Below are positions 28,901 to 43,274 of a stretch of DNA of 64,000 bases, piece by piece. The notes below the pieces were generated by a model, which saw only the letters and a program-made list of their open reading frames with translations, made no database searches and had not been told where the DNA came from. The translations under genes and the position numbers were made by a program. The DNA lies in NCBI RefSeq assembly GCF_000169535.1, contig NZ_AAYN02000002.1:550642-614641 (forward strand). Reading direction: 5' to 3'. Source of the DNA: Ureaplasma urealyticum serovar 8 str. ATCC 27618. GTDB lineage: Bacteria > Bacillota_I > Bacilli_A > Mycoplasmatales > Mycoplasmoidaceae. Position 1 is the first letter of the stretch. Every line of letters starts with the position of its first letter.

Positions 28901-31900
28901 TTTGCGTATTTGCTGGTTTAGTTAAAGTAATATTTTTTAGTGTATATGTAGTATCTGGTTCTAAACCTTCAATACTTCCTTTAATTAATCAATTGCCACC
29001 TTCATTTACTAAATTAACAGTTTTTGTTTTAATATTTTTATTAGTTGCTTCAAAACTAACTGTTGCACTAATTGTATTGGCTAGTGCACCAGTATCTTGG
29101 CTTTCAACTTTAAATTTAAAGTTTGCTGAATTAACTCCTGCTTTTGATCAATTTCCATGTTTACTAATTGTTGTTGCACCACGTTTAACATGAATTTTTT
29201 TAACTACATTATTGTTTTTTTCAAGTTTTTGTTGTTCATTAACATTATCATTATTTGCTTGTTTATCCAAATAATATATTTCATTAAATGTGTATAATTG
29301 ATTTGAATCAGGATTTGATAGTACAAATGTTAATGTATGATTATCACTTGTTCCTTTTACAATAGCACTATCTTGAACAACTTCACTATATTTAACATCA
29401 TTTTTATTATTAGTAAATTTCAATTTGAATTTTAAATTTTTACTAATGTGTTTATTAATTTTTAATTCAATTGTTGAATTTACACTTGCTTTATTTGTGT
29501 ATTCTACATCTTGAATTTGATTATTTGTAGGTCCAACAACTTTAAAATCATTGTTGATTGATAATGTTTGATTATTATTAGCGTTAGTATTATCATAAAC
29601 TACACCAACATTATTAATTGCTTTAGTTGGTTTTTGTTTGAATTCAATTTTTTTAATAATTGTATCTTTATTAAATACAAGATTAGACAATATTGCTTGT
29701 AGATATTTTTTGTTATTAGAACTATCAATTACAACTTGAGCATTTACTTCTAAACTATTAGTTCCATCACTACTATATGTAATAGTTGCTTGATCATTAG
29801 CACTTAAAATATCATCAGTATCAGTTAATTCAAACTTCACTGTTGCTTCTTTTAATTTATTAAATGCACGATCAGTTGATTCACTAACACTAATAACACT
29901 AATTGGATTTGCGCTAGCAGTTACTGTAAATGTATCATTTACATTTGATTGTTTGTCAAAACTAATGTCTTGTGCATTAACATCTTTAATTTTTATTTCA
30001 TTTAAAGTATATGTTCGATTACGTTTTAAATTATTAATTGTAAAATTATAAGTTTGTTTACCCTTTTCTAAACTAATTTCATCAGTTGTAATACTATGAC
30101 CATCATTTGAAGTATAAGTTAAATAAGCTTTTTTATTAATTCAAGCATTTTGAATACCAGTAATAGTCATTGTAATAGTTTGATTTGTTGTATTAATACT
30201 ATCATTTGAACTAATGTTTGTTACTTGATGAGCAAAAGGTGTTGTTGTGAAAGTATGTGTTGAATTAGCATTATCAAAAACAACATTGTTTTGATCATTT
30301 AAAGCTTTGTATGCTTTAGTTGGTTTTTGTTCGAATTCAACTTTAATTAGTTTATATTGTGTTTCTTCAGTTAATCCACTTAGACTAAATTCTAATTGAC
30401 CTTCATTAAATGAACTATTTACACTACTTAAGTTTGCTTCAACAATTTTTTGATCATTTGCATTATTAACTGCAACAAAAGTCGCTTTAACAACTTGGTT
30501 ATTTTCTAATACTTGATCATTTGTTTTGATTTTAAAACTTACTTTAGCAATATTAGCTGTGATTTCTTTAGCTGCATTAGTACCATATTCAATACTTGTT
30601 GTTGATGGATTATAAACAAATGAATTGCTTACATTACTTTCTTTTTGTAATTCAATATAAGTACCACTATTAGCTGTATTTTCAATCTTAATGTTTTTGA
30701 AAGTATATTGACGGTTTGGTAATAAATTACTTAGTATTAAACTATATGTTTTTTGATTTAATGTCAATGCGATTGGTTGACTTTCGATTTCAACATTATC
30801 GTTTCCATAAGTATAAACAACTTTAATTTTTTTATTAGCATAATCACTATTTACACCAGATAATGTAATATTAACGCTTTGTGTTTGATTTTGATTATTA
30901 TCATTTCACGTTAAATCATTTGCACTAACTTGTGTTAATACAGTATTTGATTGTGCAGTTGTAATATTGATTTGATTTTTATTAGTAATTTCAATTTTTA
31001 AACCACTATTTGTTTTTGAAGGTTTGCTAATTGTAATTGAATCAAGTGAATATTTTGTTTCTGGATTAAGATTATCTACATTACCTTCAATAATTCATTT
31101 GTTTGAACTTGCATCTTTTTTTAATTTTACAGTTTTTTGTTTTAAATGATTTTGAGAATCTTTAAAAGTAACTGTTGCATCTAAACTATTATCAAAAACA
31201 TCGCCATCATTTGTAGTTACACTAAATTTAAAGTGAGCACTATTGTGTTTTGGTGGATTTCAACTATTTTCTTTTGTAACAATTGTTTTATCAACTTTAA
31301 TTTCAACAAAACGATTTGCATTTAATTTTAAGAATTTAGTTGTTAAACTACTATTGTTTGTTGGACTAGTTGGACTATAGTATAGTTCTTTAAATGTGTA
31401 TAAACGATTTGATTCTAAATTATTAGACAAACTAAAAGTGATTATTTTTTTATCACCACTTGTTGTAATTGCAGTTGAGCTAACTGGTGTACTTCACACT
31501 TCATCGTTGTTGTTATCAACAAACTTAGCAACAAAATGTAAGTTTTTTGCAAGATGATCATTTACTTTTAATTCTAATGTTGTAGAAACATTATTTTTTT
31601 GAGTTGGTTCAAATGTTTGTTTTTGATTTAAACTTGGACCACTAACTATTAAATCATTGTTAATTCTTAAACTAGAATCATTATAAATTACATTTGAATT
31701 GTTTAAACCAATATATGAACCAGATTTGCTTGGTTGTATTTTAAACTCAATTTTATTAATATATGTTTCGTAATTTACTACTAAATTATTTAAAGTTGCT
31801 TCAAGATATTTTTTACCATTAACTGTTTTTACAATACCATTTGTAGTTCGATTATTATCATATGTAATTTCAGCTTGTTCACCATTAGTTAAAACATCAT

Positions 31901-34900
31901 CATTATCATTTAATTCAAATTGAACTTTTGCAGTAGTTAAATTATTTGCTTCACGATCAGCTATTTCACTAACATTAACAACACCAACATGGTTTTGTCC
32001 TAAAACAGTAAATGAATCACTAATACTTGCATCTTTAGTAAATGCTTCAACAGTATTTTCATTAACAAGTTCAATTTTTTCTAATGTATAAGTTCGATTA
32101 GGTTGTAAATTAGTTAATGATACTTCATAACTTAATTTATTTGCTTCTAAAGTTACTAATCCACTTGCAACTTCATTATTACTTGTTTTATAAGTTAATT
32201 TTAGTTTTTGATTAATTCAATCTTTTCTTAGACCATCAATTGTTACATCAACTATTTGTGTTGTATTACTAATTGAAGGTGATTTTGCTTTAATTTTTGT
32301 TGCTTTATAATCACCAGGGGCAGTAGTGTATGTAATTTGGTCTTGATTTGTAATTTTAACATTTAAATCTAAAGCAGCTTTGTCTGGTTTAGTTATTGTT
32401 AATGATTTTAGTTTATAAGTTGTTTCAGGTACTAAATGATCAATACTTTCTTTAATAATTCATTCATTATTTATTTGACTTATATTTGTTGTTAATGAAT
32501 GCTCTTGTTGTTTATCATCTACTAAAACTACTGTAACAGGTGTACTTTGATCTAAGACACCTAAATCCTGTGTATCAACTTTAAATTTAAAGAATACTTT
32601 AGTTGATGTATTTGTTAAACCAGGCTCTTGTTTTATAATTGTAGTAGCCCCAGGTTTAACAAGAATAGTACGATTTACATCATTATCATTAATAACTTTA
32701 TTTTTATCAATTGGATTAGCACTTATATTATTATCAACATAATAATATAAACCAGCAAAAGTATATAGTTGGTTTGATGATAAGTTTGATAAATTAAAAG
32801 TTAGTGTATATTTATTAGTTCCAGTTGCTGATTTTGTGATTTGATCATCACTAACAACTTTACTATAAATAGTATCACCTTTAGTATTAGTGAATTTTAA
32901 TTTGAATTTTAGATTTTTACTAATATGTTTGTTTAATGTCAATTCAATTGTTGAACTAACATTATCTTTTTCATTGTAATTTATTTCTTTTTTAGCATCT
33001 AAATCATTAGCGTTTGGTCCGCTAACTTTAAATTCATTACTAATTGATAATGCTTGTGCATTTGAAGTTGTATTATCATAAATTTTATTAGCATTACCAA
33101 TATTAAAAGCAGCACGAGCTGGTTTTTGAGCAAAAGTAATTGTTTTAATTGAAGCAGTTTTATTTAATTCTAAATTTGTTAATGTTGCTTTTAAATATTT
33201 TTTATTTGAGTTAGTATCTTTTCTAATAGTACCAGTTGTAATTAAATTATTATTATCTTTTGTTGTATATGTAATACTTGCTTGTTCATTATCACTTAAT
33301 ACATCATCAGCATCATTTAATTCAAAACGCACTTTTGCAGTTGTTAAAACATTAGCTTGTCGATCTTCATATTCTTCAATGCCACTAACACTAACAGTAT
33401 TAGTTGTATTAATATTAAATGATGAGTTATTTAAATTATTGTTTTTTGGTAATTCAACTTTATCTTGACCATTTATTAATTCAATCTTTTCTAATGTATA
33501 TGAACGATTGAATTTTAAACCATTAGAAATTATTAAATCATAACTTAGTTTATTTTTTTCTAAATTTTGTGGAGTTGTTGTGACTTTTGAACCATCACTT
33601 GAGACATAAGTTAATTGAATTTGTTTATTAACTCATTCATTTTTAATACCACTTAGTGTTACATTAATGTTTTGTGTTTTTGTAGGTGTTGGTTGAGTAG
33701 TGTATGTAATATTATTAACTTTATGATCTGCAACTTTTGTTGTAAATTCATGTTTTTGCATACCAGTTTTGTATTCGTAAATAATATTATTAGCACTATC
33801 ATTAACATTAGTGTGTGCTTTTCGTGGTTTTGATACTAATTCTACTTTTCAAATGTAATATGTTGTTTCATCTTTTAAATTATCAAAAACAGGATTACTA
33901 ATTGAAGATTCATTACCATTATTAACTACATTAACAATATCTCTTGTTCAAACAAGTTGTCTTTGATTATCAGTATCAGATTTGAAATAAATTCTAATAT
34001 CTTGATCATTTTCTAAAGCACGATCAGTTGTTTTTATTTTTAATTTAGGTAAACTAACTTGATTTGTTTGGATTTCACTATCAGTTGGATTAGTGTATTC
34101 AAAAGTTGTTGATCCAGGTTGAGTTATGAAATTATTGCTTACACTAGTTGTAAGAATACTAAAAGTATTTGAACCAACACTTGATTCAATCTCAACTTTA
34201 TGAAGTCTATAATTTCTATTTGTAATTAAATTATTGAAACTAAAACTATAATTTACTTGATCTTTAGCTAAAGTTTGTTCAGCACTAATTGATTCATTAC
34301 CATTATTATTACTTACATAAGTTAATTTAATCTTACGACCAGTGTATTTTGAGTTAACACCACTTACAACAGCATTTATAGTTTGAGTTTGTGTACTAAT
34401 TGGTGATGTAGCATTTAATGATACTAATGTTGTTGGTCCAACTTCAGTTTTAATAGTAATTAATGGATTATTATAATCATTTAATAGCAATGAACAATAA
34501 GTTTTAGGTGGTTTTGTTAAAGTAATGCTATCTAATGTATAAGTTGTATTAGGATTTAAATTATTTAAATTACCTTTAATAATGTATTTGTTTTGTTCTT
34601 TAGTTACAATTGCTGAAACTGGTAATAATTTTTGATTACCATTTTTAAATGTTACTATTGCACTTAAATTCTCTAATACATCATTACCATCTAAACTATT
34701 GATTTCAAATTTAAAGCTTGCAGAATCATCACTTACTATTCATCCATCACTTGCTTTAGTAATTGTTGTAGTATCTGGCGCAATTTCAATTACACGTTTA
34801 ATATCATTAGCTTTTTCTACTTTTTTATTTTCATCAATATTATCATTTGCACTACTATCTAAATAGTATAAATCAACAAAAGTATATGATCGATTTGAAT

Positions 34901-37900
34901 TTAAGTTAGTTAATTTGAAATTAATTAAATCTTGACCATTGTTATTAGTAATTAAATTAGAAGGTAAAATAGAACTATATACTATATTGCCATTATTATC
35001 TTGAAATTTAAGTTTAAAACGTAAATTTTTACTAATATGAGGATTAACTTTAAATTCTAATGTTGATGAAACAATATATTTATTGTTAGCCACCATATTT
35101 TGTGTGGTATTAGAATTTGATGATAATGGTCCAATAACTTTAAAATCATTATTAATTTCAAATACTTTAGCATTTTGAGTTGTTTTATCATAAACAATAT
35201 TTGAATTATTAGCACCAACTTTAGTATGTGTTTGAGCAGTTGTTTTAAATTCAATTTGATTAATTACTGCATTTTGATTAAAATCTAAACCACTTAATGT
35301 AGCTTGTAAGTATTTTTTATTACCTTCAACTACAACTGTTCCTGTTGCTTTTACATTACTATTATATGTAATTTCAGCAATATCATTTGTTTTTAGAATA
35401 TTATCAATATCTTCTAGTTCAAAACGAACATGAGCTTTTTGTAATTCGTTTGCAACACGATCTTGGTATTCTTCAATATTTTTAACACTAATTGGATTTT
35501 GTAAGTTTACATCAAAACTATTGGTTACACCACTATCTTTTGTAAACTCAACACTTTGATTTTGGTTAACATTTAAAACATTAACTTGTTTTAAACTATA
35601 ACGACGTCCTGGTTTTAAATTAGATAAAGTGAATTTATATTCTTTTTTTGTGTCACTTAAAATAACATCTTGATTGTTGTTATTAACAAGATGTACGCTT
35701 GTTTTAATATCTTCTTCACCACTTACATTTGAACTATAAACTAATTCAACTTTTTTATTTCTTCAATCACGCTCAATACTATTTATTGTCATTGTGATTT
35801 CGTGTGAACTAGTATTTGTAATTGGATCAGATGTTACACTAATTACTTTATTATTAGCTTTGTTTGTTTTAAATGTGTGTGTTGAAGATGGATCTTCATA
35901 AACAATATTTCCGCTATTTAAATCTTCATAAGCTTTGCTTGGTTTTTGTACAAATTCAACTTTTGTTAATTTATAAGTTGTTTCAGCATTTAAACCAGTT
36001 AAATTAGTTGTTAATGTAACTTCATTATTATTTGTAACATTGCTTAAATTAATTTCTTGAGTAATTACTTGACCTTCATCAGGTGTTAGAGTAATCTTAA
36101 CTTTTTGATTATCTTCAAACACTTGATCATGTGATGTAACTTTAAAAGTTAATGTAACACTATTATCAGTTTGATTTGTTGCAAAATTATTATTATCAAC
36201 AACAATATTTGTTTTTGAATGAGCATAAGTTATTGAATTTTCTAAATTACTATCATGTTCTAGATCAATAAATTTATTACTTCCAACACTATTTTCAATT
36301 TGAATTTTTTTGAATTTATAAATTCGATTAGGAATTGATGGAGTTAGTGTTAAACCATTATAATTTGTTTGATTTTCAACTAATGTTGTAGTTGTTGTTT
36401 CAATTGTACCTTGTTCATCATTGCCATTACCATATGCATAAATTAACTTAATTTTTTTACTAGCATATTGTTTATTAACGCCAGAAACTACAATACTAAA
36501 ATCAACAGTTTTATTAGTGTTTGAACTATTGTTATCTAATTGTAATGTTAATTTATTAGGTGTGATTGATTCTAATACAGTTTTATTAGCTGGTGTTGTA
36601 AATTTAATTTGATCTTTATTTTGAATTTCAACAACAGGTACTTCATTAGCTTTTTTAGGTTTGTTAATAATTTGTACAGATTCTAAACTATATTCTGTAC
36701 TTGGTACTAAATCTGTAATTGATCCTTCAACAACTCATTGATCATTTTCTTGTTTTAGATTTGCTTCAAATGATTTGTTGTTACTAAAATTAACTTTAAC
36801 TCTTGTTTGCGCATCTAAAGTATCTTGATCTTGTGAAATTAATAAAAATTTAAATGTTGCAACTTGTGTATCTGGAACTGCATTAACTCAATTATTAGAA
36901 CCTTTTTTAGTAAATGATGTTTGACCTTTAATTGTTTTAATTTGTAGATCTTGATTATTTGTATCAATTAAAACTTTGTGGCTTTCATTTAAATCTTGAC
37001 TTGTAGCATTTTTGTCAAAATAATATATGCTATCTAATTTATATAATCGATTACTTACTAAAGTTTTAAAAACTAATGGAAGTTTGCTTACTCCATTTGT
37101 ATATGTAATATCAGTTGGTTGTAATATTTCACTGTAAACAACATCAGTTTCATCATTGACATTAACATATTTAGCTTTAAATGTTAGTGTTTGAGCAATT
37201 TTTTGATTAAATAAACCTTCTAAATTAATTGTTTTATTACTTAATTCAGCAACAGTAACTTCTTGAGGGTTAGCTATTGTTGTAGATGTTGTAATTTTTA
37301 AATTATTGTTAATAACTAAATTAAAATTTGAAACTAATGCATTATTGTAAATAACATTGTCTTTGTTTTTACCAATTGCACTTGGTGCATTCTTAGGTTT
37401 TGTTTTGAATTCAATTTTATTAATTACACTATTTTTGTTTAATACTAAATTATTAAATGTGGCTTCTAAATATTTTTTGCTATTTTCAACAATAACTTTA
37501 GCATCAACACTACGATTAATATCGTATGTAATTGTTGCAACTTCGTCTTGTGATAATAAATTTTCATTATCATTAACTTGGATTCTAATTTTAGCTTCAT
37601 TTAATTTGTTGAATGCACGATCTTGTGTTTCAACTAAATTAATTGGTGCAATTGTATTTTGTGATAGTACTTCAAAACTATCTTTATTATTGTTTACACT
37701 ATTACTTAATGGAAAATCAATTGTTTGTTGTGGATTACCAAAACTTAATTCAAGTTTTTTAAATGTATATTTACGTCCATAATTTAAATTATTTAAAGTA
37801 AATGTATATGTGTTTGTAGTGCTATCTAATGTAATTTCTTGTGAAACAACATCATTTTCATTACTTGCATTTGAACTATAAATAATCTTAGCTTTCGTAT

Positions 37901-40900
37901 TAGTACGTCATTCTTTTTTAAGTCCACTAATTTTAACTTGGATGTTTTGACTTGTTGTTGCAATTTCATCATTACTTGTAATAGCAACTACTTGGTGACC
38001 ATAACTTATTGTTGTAAAACTATGTTCAACAGCATTATTTTTGTATTCATAAACAACGTTGTTTGTATCACTGTTTAAATTAGTATAAGCTTTGGTTGGT
38101 TTTGTTTTAAATCAAACTTTAGTTAGACGATATTTTGTACTTTCTTGTAGTTGACTTAAATTATAAATAACATTTGATTTATTGTTTTTGTATACAAGTT
38201 TTGCTTCTTGCTCAATTGTTTGAGTTTTATCACCATTAACGGCTTCAAATGTCGCCATAACAACCTGATCATTTTCAAATACTTGATCATTACTTACTAA
38301 ATCAAAGCTCACTGATGCATAATCTGACTGAGTGTTTGTAGCAAAACTATTGGTTTGTACATCAATTCTTGTTGTTGAAGGTTTAAAGACAATATTACTT
38401 GGTGTTATTTGTGATGTGAAATTAATTTTTTGTTCATCAACTGCATTTGCGCTTGTATTATTGTCAAAATAATATAACCCCACAAACTCATAAGCACGGT
38501 TATTGATTAAATTATTTAAATTAATTGTTAAATTATTTTTGTTAAATAATGTTGGTTCGCTTCAAACAATTTCATTATCACTTAAACGTTTGAATTGTAT
38601 ACGTAAATACTTATTATTTAATAAATAATCATCTGCTTGAATTTCAACTTGAATAGGTACTGATTTATTAGTTTCATCAATACTTTGAGGTGTGTATTTT
38701 AAACCATTAATTTCATTTTTAAAGCTAATTTTTGATAGTGTATCGTCTGTAAAAATAACGTTATTATTTTTGTTATTAGCAACATTAAATAAAGCTTTTT
38801 GTGGTTTATTTTTAAATACAATCCGTGAAATAGCATAATTTTGATTAATGCTTAATCCACTAAGTTTAAATTGGAAATATTTTTTATTATTTTCAACAAT
38901 AATTTGGGTTTCAATTCCTAATCATTCTTGATCATTAGCTGAATTAGTTGATTTATAGAAAACATCAAATTGATCTGTTGTAGTTAAAATATCATCAACA
39001 TCATTAATTTCAAGTTTCGCAATGATTGATGAGTTTGTATTATTTTCTAATGAACGATTAATGATTGATAAATTATTATTAGCTAAACTAACTGCATTAT
39101 TACTTGGATCAATACTAAAACTATCTTTAATGTGTGATAGTGTTAAACCATCTTCATTATTATTATTAACATAAACTCATTTTTTAAAATTATAAGTACG
39201 ATTTTTTAATAATTGTTCAAATTCAAAACTATAAGATTTTTGATCTTTTAGTAATGTAATTGGTTTTGATTTAATTTCTTTATGATCAGTTGATTCATAA
39301 ATTAATTGAATTTGTTGATTATCTTTAAAGTTTGTTCCAATACTAATTAAAGCTTGACCTAATACTTTTTCATTGTTTGCAAAATGATCTTTAGTTACTA
39401 AATTTACTAATGTTGTTTTTGCATAAGCAGTCTCAAAACTATTAGCATTAGTATCTAATTCATTAAAAATATAAGGTTTAATACTATCTGGATTTTTTAC
39501 TAAAGCACTAAAACGTTTTAGTGTGTAAACTGTTTTTTCTTTTAAACCAAATAAACTAAATTGAATTTGATTATTTTCAATTACTTTACCATAAGCAATT
39601 TGAATAATTGGTTTACCATTTTCAAGATATTCGTATTCTAATTGGATTGGATTGTCAATCTGTAATTTTTGATCTTGATCATTATAATCAACAAAAAGAT
39701 TAGTGCTATTAGCAAAAATTTCTTGTTTACTATTATTCTTATCAAAACTTACATCAATTGCATTTTGGTTTGTAATAAAGCTTTGTTCATATTTTGTTAC
39801 ATCATTTTTAAATAAATAAACTTTATTATTGTTTTCATCTAAATAATATAAGTTTTTAATACTATATTTACTATTACCTTTTAAACTAGTTCCTTTTAAT
39901 TCAACAATACCATTAGTTTTATTAAAACTAATACTTAGTGTTGGTTCATTTAAATCTTCAAGTTTATTATTTAATAAACTCAATTCACCATAAATTTTTT
40001 GATCATTTTTTAAAACATTATGTTCGTCATTAATTTCAAACGTTAAAGTTGTGTCATTATTGGCTTTTACATTAGCATTAAATTTAGTTCAAATCGGTTC
40101 ATTAATTCTAATTATTGAATTTGTAGTAAATTCAAAGTTTAAAACATCATCTTTAACTAGTTTAATTGGTTTTTCTTTGTTGTTTAATTCTAATAATTCA
40201 ACATCAACAACTTTATACTTTGTATTTGCATCTAAATGTGTGAAATCAAAGTTTAGTTTGTAATTATTAGTTTCTGGATCGTAAGTGGCAATGTATTTTT
40301 GTGTATCACTTAAATCACTAACTTTAGCAATTGTTAGTGCAAATTGACGATTATGAGATAGTTTATTTAAATCAAATAAACTTATTTGAAGATTAACAGC
40401 ATTTGGTGTTAAATTAGAAATTGTCGGTGTTTTTAAAACGATCTTACGTGCTTTAGTTAGATCATCATTAATTGTACCAACATCTTTGTTAATACCATTT
40501 TTATCTAAAATAGTTTTGTTTGGATGTTGACTTGGATCAATAATCTTATCAAACTCATAAATTTTGTTAGAATCAAATGGACTGTTGTTTGGATCAACAA
40601 TTGCTTTACCTTTATCATCGGGTTTAATTGGAACATGAATTTCATTATTGTTTTTATCTTTATAGATACCAATTAAATCTTTATTTTTTTGATTTGGTAT
40701 ATTAAACTCGTGTTTATTATCACCATTAATATTACCATTTTTTTGTTTATTGATAATTCGATCTACTAATGGAATTTCTTCAATATTAGCAACGTTTTTA
40801 TTATCAGCTTCAATTTTTGTTAGTGTGTATTTGTGATTTGGTTCAAAAGTTGTATCATCACTTGTTTTAAAATTAGCTTTACCATCTAATCCAATCGTTG

Positions 40901-43268
40901 CTTCAATAGTTTTTGTATTACTATCGTTATCATCAGTTTTAAATGTTAATTTAATTTTTTTATTAACTAAATTAGGATTTGAAAAACTAATTTCATAATC
41001 ATTATTTTCTTTAACTTTAGCAACTACTGTTGGTTTTTGGAATGAAGTATGATTATCACCATTTAATTGTTTTTCACCAATTAAATCTGTATTTGGCTGA
41101 CCATTTTGTTTTAATACTAATTTCTTTAGTGTATATGTATTTGGTTTTGATGGATCACCATTTGGTAAATTTTTTGTTTTAACAATAACTTTACCATTTG
41201 TATCAACACTTGTTTCAACTTCGTGTTCAACACCATTTTGATCAACAACAATAGCTTTTGTACTACCATTTGTTTGTGCTTTTTGTTTTAAATCATCACT
41301 TAATTCTTTTGGTAATTCAGTGTGGATTTCTAAATTTCCTTCATTATCGTATTCAAAACTTGGGCGTGAAGTTGGTGAACTTGGATAACGTTTATCAATT
41401 GTTATATCTTTTAGTTCAAAATCATTTGTATTAACAACTTTATTTAAATCATTGTTTTCAACTTTACTTAAATGATAAATATAACCTTTTGGTAAACTAT
41501 CACTTTCAAAAACAATTTTATTATTTTGATCAACAACACCAATCACTTTGTATTCTTTGTTATTGTTATCAACAAAAGTAGCAATTAATTTTTGATTAAT
41601 TAAATCATCATTTAAATTTTCTAAAATTTGTGCTTTTTTAGTTGCATCAATACTTGGTTTAGCTGCTGGTTTTTTAATTAATTGTTTTTGTTTACGTGCT
41701 AAATCAAAGTTTGAAACTAATACATTTTTTGGATTTGAAATTGAAACAATTCTATCTAATGAATAATTGTCATGGTTTTTTAGTAAACCAGTATCAAATT
41801 CAACTGTACCATCTTTTTTAACTTTTGCTAAAACTTGGTGTTCTTTATTATTTTGATCTTTAAAAATTCCATATACTTGTTGGTTAACATAATATGGCGC
41901 TACTTTAGCTATTAGGTTAATATCACCATTTTTTGTGTATTGATATGGTGTGTTTAGTTCATCAGAGTTTAAATTATTAATTATTTTGTTGTGGTATGGT
42001 ATATCTTGAAGGTTAGTAACGCCAACTTGGTTTGGTTTTTTAATACCAACAACTTCATATAAATTGTTATCACCTAATGATGAAACATCAAAAACAGCTC
42101 GTCCCATTTCATCTGTTTTTGCGTTAATTTTAATTTTTTTGTTATTTAAATCTTTTAGTGTTAATTCGATTGGTGTATTTTTTAGTTGTGTTCCTAAATC
42201 AACTTCATACACTTTTTTATTTTCAACAAATTTAACACCAGCTTTAGTAGGTTTTTCAATACTAAACTTGTGTTCATTTACTAATTCATTATTTGGTACT
42301 AAAACCTTGTTTAAATCCACATTATCAATAATTCGATCTAGTTTGTATTTGTGATTTAGTGGTAATTTTTTAGTATCAAAATGTGCTGCACCATTTTTTG
42401 CATTTGTTGCAGGTATTAAATGTTCTTTACCGTTTTCATCTTTAAAAACAGCAATTGATAATGCTGGATTTTTAATTTTATTTGTTAAATCAACTTTTAA
42501 AACAACATTACCATCTTTATTGTAAGTATGTGTCTTGTCAATTTTTTTAAAACTTGGATCAATATCATTAGTATTTACAACTTTAGTAATTGGATTAGAA
42601 TCTTTTAAGATGATGTCAGTTAAATGATAAACATTTCCATCTTTTAACCCACTTGTATCAAGATCAACTTTTTCATCTAAACCAACACGTGCTTCAATAG
42701 TATGGACTTGGTTGTTTTGATCAACAAATCTTGCAATTAAAGTTTTATTAACAAGTACTTTGTTTACTTTTGCTTCAATGTGTTTTTCATCTTTTTGATC
42801 TTCGTATATATTAACTAATGTAGGTTTTGAAATACTAATTTTTTGTTCTGGTCTTAATTTATCGTTTTCATGAATTACATTATTGTTTGAATCAACGATT
42901 TTATTTAATTTGTATTTACCTGGAACTGGTAAAGTTTTTGTATCAAATTCGAATTTGCCATAAGGATCAACTTTAGCTTCAACTTTATGTTCTTTGCCAT
43001 TTTCATCAACAAAAACACCATAAACATACTTATTAGCATATGTTTTTGGTAATTGTCCTTTAATGATTAAATCTCCATCATCATTAAAACCATAGAAATC
43101 ATTATCACTTAATTGATCGCTATCTTTTAAACGTAAAACAATCCCCGTAATAACACCAGCTCATGCTAAGTTTAAACTAGCAAGTAAAAAGAAAAGGCGT
43201 TGTTTGCGATTTTTCTTATTATTTTCGCTTTTTGTTATTGGGACTTTTTTTGATTTTTTACTATCCAT
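13959..43268 (-). CDS. Giant modular surface protein, DUF1410-type, 9,769 residues
   Basis: I read every codon from the ATG at 43266-43268 to the TAA at 13959-13961 and found no in-frame TAA or TAG. With TGA as tryptophan this is one frame of 9,769 residues, near 1.1 MDa. A basic N-terminus is followed by one hydrophobic helix at about 25-46 (SLNLAWAGVITGIVLRL). Next come nine repeats of about 100 residues (about 70-910, typified by FKDQNNKEH and YKLxKI). Then come about 35 repeats of about 230 residues, each with an NRxYxF-type motif, and a C-terminal unit ending GLAEI. A good AAGGAG site lies upstream. There is no catalytic motif, cysteine pattern or LPxTG. It is probably anchored by the N-terminal helix and exposed outside (inference). 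The DUF1410 assignment is from memory of ureaplasma families. Confidence 0.92.
14800..39980 (-). repeat. Array of about 35 units of about 0.7 kb in the giant gene
   Basis: The motif LxxNRxYxFxKI (or NQLYTFxxLYYL in every second or third unit) recurs with a spacing of 0.66-0.75 kb. Approximate positions include 16680, 17380, 18075, 18780, 19440, 20135, 20860, 21520 and so on to 39190. Each unit also holds VLxNDQ and KPxKAY-type segments, suggesting two beta-sandwich-like domains per unit. The units have diverged at DNA level, and I saw no long identical stretches. Confidence 0.85.
40500..43065 (-). repeat. Nine repeats of about 100 aa in the N-terminal part of the giant protein
   Basis: Each repeat has a line like xxGxFxDxNNxEHxVxA, a GKxxFDTxxL stretch, then YxLxKIV. 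Examples are GVFVDENGKEH, ARFVDQNNQVH, AVFKDENGKEH, GIFKDQNNKEH, ATFVDNNNKEY, VVDQNGVEH and GIYKDKNNNE. Repeats 7 and 8 are nearly reproduced in the gene at 52939. Repeats 1, 3, 4 and 5 have close counterparts in the gene at 55302. Confidence 0.85.
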
Positions 43269-43274
43269 AAATAA

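Noticed and set aside
14800-39980. CRISPR or tandem DNA repeat array
   Set aside because: Periodicity is at protein level with 0.7-kb diverged units; there are no short identical repeats with spacers and no cas genes.
15707-42354. Scattered open frames in other frames or on the plus strand within the giant gene (e.g. 15707-15922, 17926-18156, 28873-29193, 37357-37782, 42064-42354)
   Set aside because: They are shadows of the giant gene, with no ribosome site and low-complexity hydrophobic translations.
13959-43268. About twenty separate minus-strand genes of 60-740 aa
   Set aside because: They are pieces of one frame cut at TGA. All lie in the same frame, and where I checked the piece ends the codon was TGA, which is tryptophan here.
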